Origin: Stenocarpella maydis
Taxonomy: Eukaryota; Ascomycota; Sordariomycetes; Diaporthales; Diaporthaceae
Length of the DNA stretch: 64,000 nucleotides
Assembly: GCA_002270565.1 (NCBI GenBank)
Contig: NQMI01000001.1
Span: 463,575 to 527,574, forward strand
Reading direction: 5' to 3'
Shown piece after piece: positions 11,012 through 22,402 of the stretch. Position 1 is the first letter of the stretch; the number at the start of each line of letters is the position of its first letter. A program made the translations under genes and the position numbers. The notes beneath the pieces are model-generated. The model was not told the origin of the DNA and ran no database searches. It saw only the letters and a program-made list of their open reading frames with translations.

Positions 11012-12439
11012 ATGGCAGAATTCCAGCGAATCCGGGAGGAGGCTCCCAAGATGTTGGGAATCACGTGGATGTTCGTGGTCATTGCCTTCATCCTCGTCGC
11101 CTTCCGCTTGTATGTGCGTCTGAGGGTTGTACACCAGTACGGGATCGATGATCTCTTCTTCAACTTTTCAGTTGTGAGTAGTAATTTTGATCACATATCG
11201 CCTCGGAGAAATTTTCGCCCCCCATCTGTCCCGTGTTCTTCTTTCCCGGGCCGATGGATCTAAATATCCCCAGAATCAAGGCATTAGAGATACAGTCTAA
11301 TCTTGTGGTAATGATTTTAGTTGACCCTCGTGGTATATGTCATTATCCTGACGGTTGCAGCGGGCTACGGGCTCGGTCAGGTGACGACCGACCTTGCCTC
11401 GGAAGAGACAAGCCGCGCCTTATTACTAGTCAATGTCGCCCAGACGCTTACCTGCGTCGCCATCATATCGATCAAGATATCCATCGCATGCTTCCTTCTC
11501 CGGATTGTCGGCCCGAACAGGGCTTATCGGCTGGCAATCATCATCCCTGTCTCGGTCATGTCGGTGGCGGTCTTCATTGTGGCGTGGGTCTTGTGGTTCT
11601 CCTGTGACCCTGTGAGCTATATATGGGACGTCACAGTCCCCGGGGGCGAGGACGCTTGCAACCTCGTTACACAATTTTGGTCAATACTGGTAGCCGGGTT
11701 GTGTATCATCGCAGTGGAGCTCTGGTATGCCACGTTCCCATGGTATCTTGTGCGCGGGCTCCAGATGCCTAAGCGAGAGAAGATCTTGATTGGCACCAGC
11801 ATGAGTGTCTCTTATATGCGAGTATATCCCGGGCACACAAATTTTACTACCCTGCCATTTTATGAGGCGACCGCGCTTCAAACCTCTCAAAACCTGCTGT
11901 ATTCAAACTGACAAACTTGTTGCCACAGCTCCGCGGCATGCAGTATAGCGCGTATATTTGCCGTGGTGAGGCTTTCACAAACAGATACCAATGGGTTTCT
12001 ACGTGAGACAACTGGATTCTCTTCTGCCTCGGATACATCCCGCTGACGTGTTGGTTTGATTGTAGTAAACGTTGTCGACGTTCTCATCTGGCATGCTGCA
12101 GACATTACCACTCAACTATTGTGCATTGGCATCACTGTCTGCCGCCCATTGTATAAAGACTGGCTTAACAGGGTTGCCGACCGCGTCGAAAGTTCCTCAA
12201 ATACCCATGGAGCCTACAAGCAAGACTCAACATACGGAGCTCGCAAAGCGGCAGACAAGGTTGCACTGCGCACAATAGGGGGGAGCGAGGTAAAAACGGG
12301 GAGCGACGGAGCCGCCACGAGCAAGCGAAACGGCAGTGCGGTACATTCCTCCAGGAAGCCCCGCGCCAATTTGAGGAGGAATCTGGTTTTCCAAGATGAT
12401 GGAATGACAGCCGATTCCTACATGCCCATCGCAAAGTGA
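11012..12439 (+). CDS. Rhodopsin-domain (SAT4/Pth11-type) integral membrane protein, possible frame problem
   Basis: Fungal seven-helix membrane protein of the family often called the Rhodopsin/SAT4 domain; Pth11 relatives act as surface receptors. Exon 1 (11012-11173) opens with ATG in good context and encodes the first helix, then YGIDDLFF. Intron 1 (11174-11320) is clean. Exon 2 (from 11321) carries four to five helices including IISIKISIACFLLRI and the ACNLV loop, up to GTSMS near 11805. Exon 3 must read SAACSIARIFAVVRL (from 11930). Exon 4 starts at 12066 with NVVDVLIWHAADITTQ after a standard intron (12003-12065), then a charged tail to TGA 12437-12439. I could not join exon 2 to exon 3 in phase with any GT donor present, so a one-base lesion or an unusual splice site is likely. 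Confidence 0.7.
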
Positions 12440-13165
12440 TCTCAACTCGAAAAGAACCCCTTCGGCAGGGGCCTCACAGAAATGATAAGACGTCGTGTAT
12501 CAACTAGGCGCCCAATGACGTATCGTCTTTGGGTCCCAGGTATGTCTTGTTGCTTGAGAGGGAGGTGAACGGGATGCGTTGGGGAGCTTGCCAAGAGCCG
12601 CGAATGAGGCTGATGTGCTCCTTGGAACGCGTCATAATGCTGGTGGATATAGTTGTCAACTGTTTTCCGGTCCTAACTTTATTTCTGACCACTACGAAGA
12701 AACCAATACCAATGGGTGTAATAACTTGAGTCGGCAGCCTCGCATATCTGGGGAAGAAATTGCGCCTTTGACTTTAGTCGTGTGTCCGCCCTTGTCAGCT
12801 AGCCCTAGCCAAGCAATCTTCGTGATCCTGGAAATTATGCCGGCCTAGTCACAGCAACGAGGCTCCCTGGATTTGCATGATCCGGCTGACAGGGGATACG
12901 TTGAATAGCAACATCCAAGAACATGACGTGTCCGGCCGACAGCCAACACATGGACATCAACATAGGTATATCCCTCCGAGTTTGTCCTGCGCTGGCGCTT
13001 AATTTCCGTGCCACGCACGATGAAATATCTTATGACGTCGCGCACCGCTCTACCACCGCGCAAATATATTCTGTGATACTTGCTCCTTTTCTTTCCCCAA
13101 CAATAGTCTCCTAAACGCCAACACTCTCGCCAACAACCTTTCTCCCATATCCACAATACGCTATC
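12440..13165. other. Intergenic, no gene seen
   Basis: No exon or RNA is recognised. The segment just before 13166 is pyrimidine-rich (ctccttttctttcccc), as expected for a fungal core promoter and leader. Confidence 0.5.
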
Positions 13166-13999
13166 ATGGCTGACGTCCACCCTGCTCAACCGTCCGACGC
13201 CCGCAATGCCGAAGCTGGAGCATCACCGCAAGAAACAGCTGAGCAGGCAAAGCCAACAACTCCTGCTGCCTCGTATGTCGGCGATGACTTGATGCCTGAC
13301 GCGGAGATGGTCTACGACCAGAAACGCACCAGTGAGTCTTCCTGCTTGTAATATAAGAGCGAGAACCAATCCTGTCACAAGGCTTTACTGCTTCATCAAC
13401 AATGCCTACGAATTAGCCCCCCGCACGTTCAGGATCGTAGATTGGTAGCTGGCTGACACCATCTAGTCAATGCACCGCCCGAGGATATCTGGCCCTGGCT
13501 TGTTCAATGGGGCAAGGACCGCGGCGGCTGGTACCTCCCAGCCAAGGTGGAGAAGATTCTGCCCGAAAAGTTCCGCAGCACGCCCACCATTGTGCCCAAG
13601 TTCCAAGCCATCAAGGTCGGCGACAGCGTGCCCGACTACGGCCTGGGAAGGAAGGCCTCACCGGAAGGCCACAGGATCGAGGTGGCCCTGATCGAGAGCG
13701 ACCGTGCCCTCGTCTACAAGGGCGAGCGCGCCGGCGTCAACTTCACCTAGGCGCTGCTGCTCGAGACACCGAGCGGTGCCCCCGCCGGTACGGAGAGCTC
13801 GGCGGCCAGCACAGCCTCTACCACGGAGACTATGCTGCACCTGCGGTTCCGGGGCAAGTCAGCCCAGACTGGGTGGAAGGCCAAGGTCGCCGTGCAGGTT
13901 GCCAAGGTGTCGGACGCGGTGATGGCGTCGGCTATCTTCCCTGGCATTGCTGATCGCGTGGAACCCAGGGCAGAGAAAGCAAAGAAGGATACGGCCTGA
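13166..13999 (+). pseudogene. SRPBCC/START-like (polyketide cyclase superfamily) protein with premature TAG
   Basis: Small ligand-binding fold protein of the SRPBCC superfamily. Exon 1 (13166-13331) encodes a disordered Ala/Pro/Gln-rich N-terminus. The intron 13332-13466 is GT-AG and in phase. Exon 2 (13467-13999) begins INAPPEDIWPWLVQWGKDRG, the hallmark strand-helix of the family, and GWYLPAKVEKILPEKF follows. The frame runs to TGA 13997-13999 but is cut by TAG at 13748-13750, just after GERAGVNFT. Downstream, ALLLETPSG and TMLHLRFRGK continue the fold in the same frame. The family normally has Trp at this position, so TGG to TAG is the simple explanation; on the other strand that is CCA to CTA, a CpA to TpA change. 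The product would be about 231 aa without the stop and about 149 aa with it. Confidence 0.72.
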
Positions 14000-14232
14000 T
14001 TATTGTCTTCCCTTTGTTGAGGCTTAATAGTTGTGTCTTGATTCGATTTGGTGGATTTCAATCGGTCGCGCTGCTCATGCCTGCATTTTTAATACCACTA
14101 TATCCGAATTCGAGTCGCCATTTCTCACGTTCGCTTCTCATAAGTTATCCTAGGAAGCCAAGGAAACAATGTCTGGTTGCATGTGATCGATGCATATGTG
14201 TTTCCCATATTCTACGACTTGCTCCCTTAAAA

Positions 14233-14768
14233 TTACTTGCCTGTGATCCCACCGCTACATGAAATGTACTATTCAAAATTATGATTAGCATACCTCGACC
14301 TTTTAATCCAGTATAAAGGCATGCCAAGGAATCCAGTCTTCATACCTGGCCGGTCAGCCATCTGCTCTTCCCCTGGACCAGAAGCAAGATTGTGTCAGCG
14401 ATATCAGTGGGGTGTCCTGGGCGATCCTCAGCCCTGGCCATGGGTGTCACCGCCTTGTCAAAGGCATTCATAACCTCGGGTGGCTGCATATCCGCCAGGA
14501 CGATCCCCGGTGCGACAGTATTAACCGTGATGTTCTTCCCGTTCTTGCCGAGCTGGATTTCGATGTCAGCAGAAATGCACATTAGATAAGACGGTGGGAG
14601 CAGGAGAGTAATAGAGTGCAAGAAGTACCTCAGACCTGAGGTTGGGTGAGGAGGATGTCCATAAACACTGGTGAGGGTGTGACACAGGGCCATCAGGCAG
14701 AATGAGATACCATTTGTGGAATTAACAATTGCTATCTGTTCTCCAATTGCTTCTGTGCAAAGTCCCAA
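14233..14768 (-). pseudogene. Truncated short-chain dehydrogenase/reductase (3' part only)
   Basis: The C-terminal half of a classical SDR enzyme is preserved: ELGKNGKNITVNTVAPG-type sequence (here QLGKNGKNITVNTVAPGIV), then DMQPPEV, PMARAEDRPGHPTDIA and SRWLTGQ. A GT-AG intron (14345-14269) joins in phase to the last exon (14268-14233), which encodes YISCSGGITGK and a TAA stop. The upstream half with the TGxxxGxG cofactor site and the YxxxK catalytic pair is missing: beyond about 14770 the sequence turns into an AT-rich, apparently mutated island. The end of the gene is therefore well preserved while the start is lost, as expected if an insertion or deletion removed the 5' half. Confidence 0.75.
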
Positions 14769-14819
14769 GTGACATAACAGCCATTGCAGCCGTGCTATAC
14801 CATACCAGGTTTTAGTGGG

Positions 14820-15560
14820 TTACAGAGAGGTCTATTATAAGTTTTGATACGTAGCATATTACCTCTTCTTTAAATGAGTATTCCAGATTCTTTATATATA
14901 TATATATAAGTACCTCTCCTTATAAGCTATTAATTAGGTATTAGATATCTTGCTACAGGAAGTAGTTACGGAGCAAAAAGAAATTTAGTTCCGGAATAAA
15001 ATAATAACTGTGGAGTAAAAATAGTTATTAGGGAGGTAGGGGAGGTATATTCCTTATGAGGGAGAGGGGGGGGTAATATACCTTAGGAAGGGGTAGAGGT
15101 GCCTTCCTTCCTTTTTAACACTTTAATACCTTCCCATTAAGGTCTCCCTCCTTTTCATACCTTTAACGCCCTCCTTTAAGTTTAAGTTTAAATTTATAAG
15201 AATTTGAATTAGAATCAGAATTAAAAACTAGAGGTTGGAAATCCTTAGAATTAAAATTAGACCGAATAGGAAGGGAGAAGGAGGGTTTTTTTTCCTTCTA
15301 GCTAGCTAATACCGTAAAGTAGGAGATCGACTTATCAGAATTAAGAGGAAATCTTCTTTACGGAAGGAGCCTCCCCTCTGAAATATATACCCTCTAGAAA
15401 TTAATTCCTTTTCATAATTAGTTTTATACTTTAGAATTCATTTAGAATTTCAAAGAATTTATTTAGACTTAATAGTATATATTAAATCAAATTTTAAGTT
15501 AAGGCGAATACTGTAGCGGTGTATGAAGCTTTAGATGTAGTTATAGTGTGGCTAAATATA
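14820..15560. repeat. AT-rich island, probably an old mutated repeat
   Basis: Base composition drops sharply to AT-rich with abundant TA dinucleotides, a TA run near 14895-14908 and many short purine- or pyrimidine-biased stretches. No open frame of note remains. This is what a RIP-degraded transposon looks like, but I recognise no terminal repeats or coding trace, so the origin is inferred only from composition. Confidence 0.5.
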
Positions 15561-16764
15561 AATAAGTAGTGTGTGGGTTTGTAGTGATTATCTTTGCGCG
15601 ACAAGGTGCACTCATGTGTCGATGGGCATTCTGAACTAGACTTTGGCTTATGACATAAACGACGTCAACTGGTCACTCCACCGCCGATGCCGTTGCATTT
15701 GAAAAATGTATTTTTGTTTTTCTTCCTGCCGTTGCGTCCGCTCACACTCGGCCTTAAGATAGGTGAATTGTTAGTCTGGATGACTTTCCACGGAGAACAA
15801 CTTGAAGTAGGTATTTACGTGTAATGAGAGCGTTGAGTTTGCGCCCATGGACTTGAAGTCGAGCAGCTCAGTGGATACGCCCAAGGTAGAAGGATCTAAA
15901 TACAATGTAATCACCGAGATTTAAGCCCCAGGGAAGAAAAAACGCAACGACGAGTGAAGTCCGTGGTGGGTACAGTGTATTTCCTAGGCGGCCAGGATGC
16001 TGCAATGCTGTCTTCCCAAGCATCTCTGCAAACAGACGCAGTTAGGAGGAGTTAGGGGGGATATCAGACTCCATGATCTGTCTTCACAAAATACCCATGT
16101 ACGTGTACAGGCAGCGTAATTTGCAAGCTCGCCGAGGGCACTTGCCATCAGGAAACATGCATCTCAATGCGATTAGGCCGAGCAAACCAAGGCGTAACTC
16201 ACAGCTGTACGGTCAAACACCAATGCAGGCGCACGCTTCTTGCCTCACGCAAACTTTGATACCCTTGTGCAGTCATAAGTATAGTGGTGGCGTATCCGGA
16301 AAAGGGATAGGTATATAATCCTTCAAGCCGCCATGGCGCCCCTAGTTAAGCAAATCGACAGCAGCCAGCCACCAGCCACATTCATGCTACTGCGGGGCCC
16401 ACGCCAACGACATCCAAGTCTGGATACAGTCTGATTCACAATGCGTAACTCTCAGTGGGAACCGCTCTACCCAGTCTCACACGCGTGTCAAAATCAGGTT
16501 CGAGGTTGACCTAGAGCGTCTCCACAGAAGGAGTGGCAAGACGACGATGGCTCCTTGGATATCGAAGTGAATTTAATCTACTATTCTCTATTAAAAGGTA
16601 TCCAGCCCGCAGTCGAGACGCCGCGTGCTCGGCCAGGGGCATTTCTCCATCTCCATAAGGCACTTAAAAGTCCATTGCTCTGATGCGGTTCTCTGTGTGC
16701 CGAAAACTTCTTCTAGCTCCAGTCGAGCTGTTAACCCTAGGTCGCCCTTTACAGAATCTTTCTT
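15561..16764. other. Intergenic, no gene seen
   Basis: No exon or RNA is recognised. It contains one copy of the 12-mer taggtatataat (16308-16319) that recurs twice more in the window. Confidence 0.5.
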
Positions 16765-18069
16765 CTAGAAACGACTCTTTGCTAGCATGAGCTCAGGCCA
16801 ATAACTCCTCAGATCCAACACACGGTTTGGCTCATAGTCCAGGTCGCGAAGGGGTCTCCCCTCGCCGATGTCCCCCAGGGCTTCAATTGGGAATGACCAA
16901 AAGCCAACCGCAGCTGTCCTCGCAGTGTTGGGCACCTCTGCGTTGACCTGGTCTGGAAACGACTTGCCTCCCGCCTCACATCCACCGGGGGAAAACGATT
17001 TGCCACACTCGGCCACGTATCGATCTCGGGCCCGCGTGTTCCCTGACAGGATGTCCATGATCCGGCTGAAACCCCTGGCAGGCCGCTGGTCTTTCCAGAG
17101 GGTCTGTTGCTGCGCCAGCATGCACCGGTATTTGACCTGCCCCTCTGGGTGTCGTATCTTCCACGTGTGCAGCAACCTCTTCCACCGCCAGATGAGCTCG
17201 CGCGGATCCACGCTGCCCATATACACCTGCCTCAGTTCGGACTCCACACCCTGCCTCTTGTCAGGCCCAAGGTTTTCATATCCCGACATTGTGATGCCAT
17301 AAGGCACGATACTATCACCAGTGTCCGCCGATGGCTGGTATATGCTCCGCCCGGGCTCCACGTTGATGAACCACACCTCTTGCAGCTGCGATAGGGTTTC
17401 GACAAACACCTGCCGCTGGCGGATGAGCAACAAATCCGAGGGCTTCAGATACTGCAGGTCGTTGATGCAGAAATCCGGCAAGCCCATTGCCACCTTGAGT
17501 AGCCCCACGCCCTTGGGGTCGTAGGCCTTCAAGTCCCAGAGGAAGTCGATCAAGGACTGCTTCACAGGATCCTCCGCTATGATTTGCAGGACGTCGTGCT
17601 CGGGGTTGATGCGCAGTGTCATGCGATGTGGTGGCTTCCTGGAATGGAAATGCGAGCAGTAGACTGGTATTTGGATCCGGTAGAAGTCCAAGACGACCTT
17701 CCTGGCCTCCCTGTTGACAAGGAGCAGTGCATGATCGAGCCCTCCATCACTTGAGGAGATCGCATAGCCAGCGCCACTAATAGGGTTTCCTAGATGGTTC
17801 TTGTCCAGATACCGTATAGGGGCCTCATATTCTCGCTTCTGATTGCGCCGCCAGGTGATGAGAACGTGGACGAGTCGCTCTCGCGGGGTGGCTTCTTCCC
17901 ATATCTGGAGCCTCAGCTCCTTCGGAAGGGAGGAGAACAGCGGAAAGGTACTATCGTTAGGCGCTGGCTTCAGGGTGGGGTTGAGGAGCGGGATATTGCA
18001 CCTCTGGACGGACGCCTCCGCATCAGCCTGATGACCTCGGGGTTGGCACAATCTGGCGATGAAACTCAT
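16765..18069 (-). CDS. 2EXR-domain protein
   Basis: Single-exon 434-aa protein of the large fungal 2EXR family, whose function is not established. The defining motif lies at residues 42-60: FPLFSSLPKELRLQIWEEA, followed by RERLVHV. As usual, there is then a block about imported residues from older measurements of the fold, LLLVNREARKVVLDFYRIQI near residue 115, and a variable C-terminal half (LQEVWFINVEPG, DPRELIWRWKRLLHTW). No signal peptide or membrane segment is seen. Start ATG 18069 (MSFIARLCQP) is the first in frame. The frame is intact to TAG 16765-16767. The gene runs on the same strand as the hydrolase and membrane protein upstream but is separated from them by about 700 nt. Confidence 0.85.
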   Translation of the reverse strand: MSFIARLCQPRGHQADAEASVQRCNIPLLNPTLKPAPNDSTFPLFSSLPKELRLQIWEEATPRERLVHVLITWRRNQKREYEAPIRYLDKNHLGNPISGAGYAISSSDGGLDHALLLVNREARKVVLDFYRIQIPVYCSHFHSRKPPHRMTLRINPEHDVLQIIAEDPVKQSLIDFLWDLKAYDPKGVGLLKVAMGLPDFCINDLQYLKPSDLLLIRQRQVFVETLSQLQEVWFINVEPGRSIYQPSADTGDSIVPYGITMSGYENLGPDKRQGVESELRQVYMGSVDPRELIWRWKRLLHTWKIRHPEGQVKYRCMLAQQQTLWKDQRPARGFSRIMDILSGNTRARDRYVAECGKSFSPGGCEAGGKSFPDQVNAEVPNTARTAAVGFWSFPIEALGDIGEGRPLRDLDYEPNRVLDLRSYWPELMLAKSRF

Positions 18070-18778
18070 TCTGCACGCTCTGATGAGTTGTTTGTCTGGC
18101 TTGAAGTTTCAGTAACAGTTGCGGCACGAAAGAATGCCCCGTCCATCGTAGGTAGGAAGGGAGGAGACGCGCTCGAAGTCAGTTTTGTTCCCCGATTTAT
18201 CAAGTGGCATGTGAGACGACCTCGTGCGGGGGAGGTGGCCTGGCCTTGTGCTTTTGCTGAGAACGCTGGGAGGCGCTGTGCGTACGCAGCTTTGCTTCTC
18301 TCAATGAACGTTTTGGGATGAATGATCCCCAAAGTTGGAGAAGCACTCGGAGGTTAGTAGCGAGGCTAACCGAGTTTGGTGCCACTTTGATGAAGCCGTA
18401 ACCTCTTCTACAAGTCGATGAGAAAGATGGCGTCGCACGGATTCATTTTCACCTGTTTTGGGGGAGGTTTGACAATACGTACGACAAGTGGTTGATAACA
18501 ACCATTACTTAGACCACTTCAGCTGCTCTCGGGACTATGGAAATGGGTGCGGAGACAGAAATTGCCGTCTTGATCGAGCCACATGTAGTGTATATTGAGA
18601 TGGTGACTACATTTGGGTTTGCACAATTGAAGTTGTTAACCACCTGGGCACTGGCACAGCTCGGGAAGAGGCTGACCAAATTCACGGCGAAACCGCCGAT
18701 TAACCCCCCCCTCCCCCATGCGTATGGGCTTTCGTCATATGTTTTACTATTATTAGCTCATCTCGCGACCTGGCGTGA
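18070..18778. other. Intergenic, no gene seen
   Basis: Lies between the 2EXR gene start and the end of the TAP-like hydrolase. No exon or RNA is recognised. Confidence 0.5.
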
Positions 18779-20703
18779 TCACCAAGCAGGCCACCTTCGA
18801 GCCAAACTCTGTTGTGCCACGTGAATTCGTTCCAGCTTCGGATCATCGAAAGACACCAGGCCCCGGCCCTCCAACACTATCTCATCCTCGCCACGGCTCG
18901 GGAAATATTCCCCTTCCACTTCACATAGGGTGTGGTTCTCCGGGACTTTACCCTCGTCGAAATAAGCCTTGACGTGCCGGGCAACGCAGAGCGACGGCAT
19001 TGCACCAGAGCAATGCCCATATGCCTTGGACTCGACGATCTGAGACCCGACGAAGATGTTCCTTGCAACGAATGCTCCTTTTATAGGGCAGACCGGGTCG
19101 TAGCTCGTCGTCACGATGAGCAATGGATGAGCTGTCTTGACCTTCTTCTGCGGTACGAAGTCGTGGGTGCGAGGGATGAGCCACCTGCGTACCGTCAATA
19201 TCTGGCCAGCAGGGCCGGAAACCAATAGGATCGTAACACAGGAGGAAGTCAGATATGGATGGGTTTTGCTCCTCTCAACGAGATGGGCACCTACTGTTGC
19301 CTTCCGAAGAAACCAGTCATGTCAATTCTTGAGAAGAGGCTCTGGTTTGCGACGCGCATCATCATATCAACCACCTCCTTCCGGCCCTGGGGCCAATATT
19401 CCGGCCCTGACTTGGCGTCGTTGAAGGTAACGAACCTGTTGGCCTCGAACAGGGTGTCGAAGATATCCGCACGGCCATGTTGCATCCAGAGGTCTGTGGC
19501 ATCCCCTTGCAAGAACTTGGCCAGCTGTTCCGCGGTGGGGTACCATGCCTTCCCTGGGGTGTAGAGGGAATAAAATATAGCGTTGGTCAGGAGGTTCGGG
19601 TAGTCGAAAATGCCGTAGACGGTGTTGTTGACATAGATGCTCAGAGGTTCGTCCTTGAGCGCTTCGACGCGCGTCAGGACCGCTTCCCATAGGTCTTCTG
19701 CAGTGCTGCCGAAACGTGCCAGTGGACAGCGGCCTGGCCCTGCTTTGATACACTCATCGAAGAAACCATAGAGAACTTTTTCGGTATCGCTCACCCACTT
19801 CTGCTCAGCATCAAGTCTTCTGTACGCGTCGTTGATGTTCGTTACCCCGTCGATCACCATGCGCTTGGAGCGCTCGGGGTAGATGGTGGCGTAGGTCTGG
19901 CCGAGCGTCGTGCCGTAGCTGAACCCCCAGTAGATCATGTCCTCCTGCCCGACCGCATCGAGTATGCTGTTCATGTCCGCAGCCGTCTGGGGGGTGTTTA
20001 CTGTGTGCAACTGTCAGCGTCAAGAGCCCAGATGAGTGTGAACTCGCCACCCACTATACTCGCCATGCTCTCCCATAGTATCATAACAGGCGCGAGCAAA
20101 GTTCTTGTTCAAAGCATACATCTTGCCAGTGTCCGAAAGGGGGCCGCTGCGGGGCATCGGATGAGCTCGTCTGGTGGCTTCATCAGGATAGCATTCGGCC
20201 CTGGGTAAAGATCCATTCACACCGCGAGGGTCAAATGACAGAATGTGATATCGTTCGTCGAGAATTGTATTAAGCTCGTCACCGACCTCATATACGAACC
20301 TCACACCGCTTCCTCCGGGACCTCCCGGGTTGATGATGAGATTCTGTGTGGCGTTCTTGGCCCGCATTCGAATCAGCGGGATGGTGAAGACCTTTTCTTC
20401 CCCATTTGCGGCGCTCGAATTAGCCGGCGTGAAGTGGTTCATGGGCACGACGAGTTCGCTGCACTCGAGCGGGTGACCAGTGATCTCTCCGCAGGACTCC
20501 CACGAGACACTCTCGCCTTCATATGAGAACCGCGCAGCTTCATGGCACGGGCGGTGCTGCGGCGCGGTCCGGAAATGTGGCATGAGGTTGTATAGAAGGA
20601 TTAAAGATGCCAAGGGCCATGCGATAATCTTCCATTGAGATCGAGGGGTTCTCTGGGTTTGCATCGCAGAGGCGAACGGGCGCTTCACATGCACAGCGTC
20701 CAT
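18779..20703 (-). CDS. TAP-like alpha/beta hydrolase (tripeptidyl-aminopeptidase family), with one frame break
   Basis: Serine hydrolase of the alpha/beta fold with a TAP-like C-terminal domain, expected to act on peptides or related amides. Exon 1 is 20703-20055; it begins with a short cytosolic segment, then a signal-anchor (IIAWPLASLILLYNLM). The oxyanion motif NPGGPGGSG lies near residue 124. An in-phase intron (20054-20001) leads to exon 2 from 20000 with the nucleophile elbow GFSYGT (Ser244). The acid Asp lies in TTSYDPVCP and the His in YGHCS within 19225-18779. Between FFGRQQ (about 19291) and the block that includes RRWLIPRTHDFVPQKKVKT, the frame shifts by one base and I find no intron that repairs it. 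All catalytic residues are present, so this is either a recent lesion or a sequence error. Confidence 0.8.
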
Positions 20704-21458
20704 CGTCGATGGGTCATGAGAGTTGTCACGGAAACGAGCAGCTGATGGAATCGAATAGACCTGTTACAGAATTATTGAAATCCGTCAATTGATAGAAAAG
20801 TGCTGTACTGGGAGCTTTAGCTACGTAGGTACGTCAGTTTCAAGGTCGTCAGCATTCGCTTGTTGATGGCAGGCCCCTGGTGTTGATGACGGGCCTTCAG
20901 ATACGCCGTCTTACTCTCGGCAGCTTACAGCAGTTACCTAATCGTCTATCTCGTTCGTAACCGGGCCGCCTCGCGATAGGACGAAGGAAATTGATTTGAA
21001 CTGCTAAGCGCATTGCCACACTGAATATCCAGATCTTGGCACCGGTCAGAGAGTGTGGCGCACCCTTAACCGCTTCACTCCAGCCAGAGACTATCAACAG
21101 TTTAGACCCAAGAGAGTTCTAAGTATGTAACTATACTTAAGTATACCCTATTTACAAACCCAATACACAGACCCAGCTTAGAGGGCACAAGATAATTCAA
21201 GCTTGGAAGTAGAACTAAATATATAAGCTATGGTATTGGTGCAATATATGTGGGTCCTAAGATGGTTGTTGTGGGTTGTCGGCAGTGGGCGTTGAGCGTG
21301 TTATTTTCTACCTAGGTTCTCTTGATGTATTGGCTCACCATCAGTCTTTGTCGATACAAATATCCAACTCCATAAGAATTATTCTATATTCTTTGCAACA
21401 ATGCGTGGCCAAGCGCGTCCTCGTTGAGCTAGGTATGCTCTTCTATTGCCGTAGTCCC
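20704..21458. other. Intergenic, no gene seen
   Basis: Between the TAP-like hydrolase start and the stop of the Cys-rich membrane protein. No exon or RNA is recognised. Confidence 0.5.
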
Positions 21459-22402
21459 CTAAGCACATCGTCCGTCACCGCCGCGTGGCCGGTCCATCTT
21501 ACTTTGCCGAGCAGCATGCCCGGCGGTTCCAGGATGCGCCGACAACGGAATGTCGGGCTCCCGGCCCTCCTGTCCTGGCAAAGCTGATATTGTATCAGAG
21601 CTCCGTGAACCGTTTACTGACACTGTGCGAGCGGCTTGCATTTTCCGGGTAATAATGACCAAGCTGATAATGAGAAGTACCAAGATGGTGGTCACACCAA
21701 GGATGGCCTCCAGGATCGTCCCGGCCGGAGGCTTGAGCAGGGGTGGCTGGCTAGTCTGCTGCGGCGGGGATAGAAACGGTGTCTCAGGAGGCGAAGTCGT
21801 GACCACGATCTCTTGACCGGCCTGTGACTTTGGAACGCAGTCCATCATCGTGAATACCGTCAGATCCGGTGCGCCGGAGGCCGGGGGCCAGAACAGTGTC
21901 CGGCATGCAGGCCTTGATATGTCGGAGCTGTGCAAATCCTCAACGTTAGGCATACTGGCAGGAGCACCTCATAGACAGGGTCAGACGGACCAACATCTTG
22001 TTGCTGGCCCTGGGGTGCCAGCCAGACAGACCGTGTTACGGTAGGGAAGACAGACGGTGTCGAAGGCGCTCGACGAGCATTCCGGGCCGATGCAACATGC
22101 CCGAAAGGTGCTGGAGAATCCGCAAGATGCTGGTGGATGACAGGCCACTGCACTGCCTATCCCATTGTCGTCAGCCTGAGGAGTATTGCCATGGTAGCCT
22201 AGGTGCACGTACCTTCGTGCCATCCACACGTGTCGGTTTCGGTGGAGGCATCGTCCAGAAGACCTAATCGGACGCGTGCCTCAATGACCTCGGTGATGGT
22301 TGGGATCTGTCTGGCTGTCTGTGAGCATGGAGCGCCGCCGGTGGGATTTGTTCTAGACGATGTGCTCAAGGCTGACACCGCCTGGGGACTGAGAACCCCC
22401 AT
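21459..22402 (-). CDS. Cys-rich single-pass membrane protein
   Basis: Three exons (22402-22213, 22147-21991, 21927-21459) join in phase through GT-AG introns to 271 aa. The ectodomain has a Cys pattern: CGWHE, then VACHPPASCGF, RACCIGPEC, TVCLPYRNTVC, and RCCSDISRPAC created across the second splice. A Pro/Ser/Thr-rich stalk follows (SPPETPFLSPPQQTSQPP). Then comes one membrane helix (ILGVTTILVLLIISLVIIT) and a short basic and Ser-rich tail. This layout resembles fungal cell-surface sensors and Cys-rich membrane proteins, but I recognise no named family. No signal peptide precedes the Cys domain at ATG 22402, so the true first exon may lie further upstream or be damaged. Confidence 0.7.
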
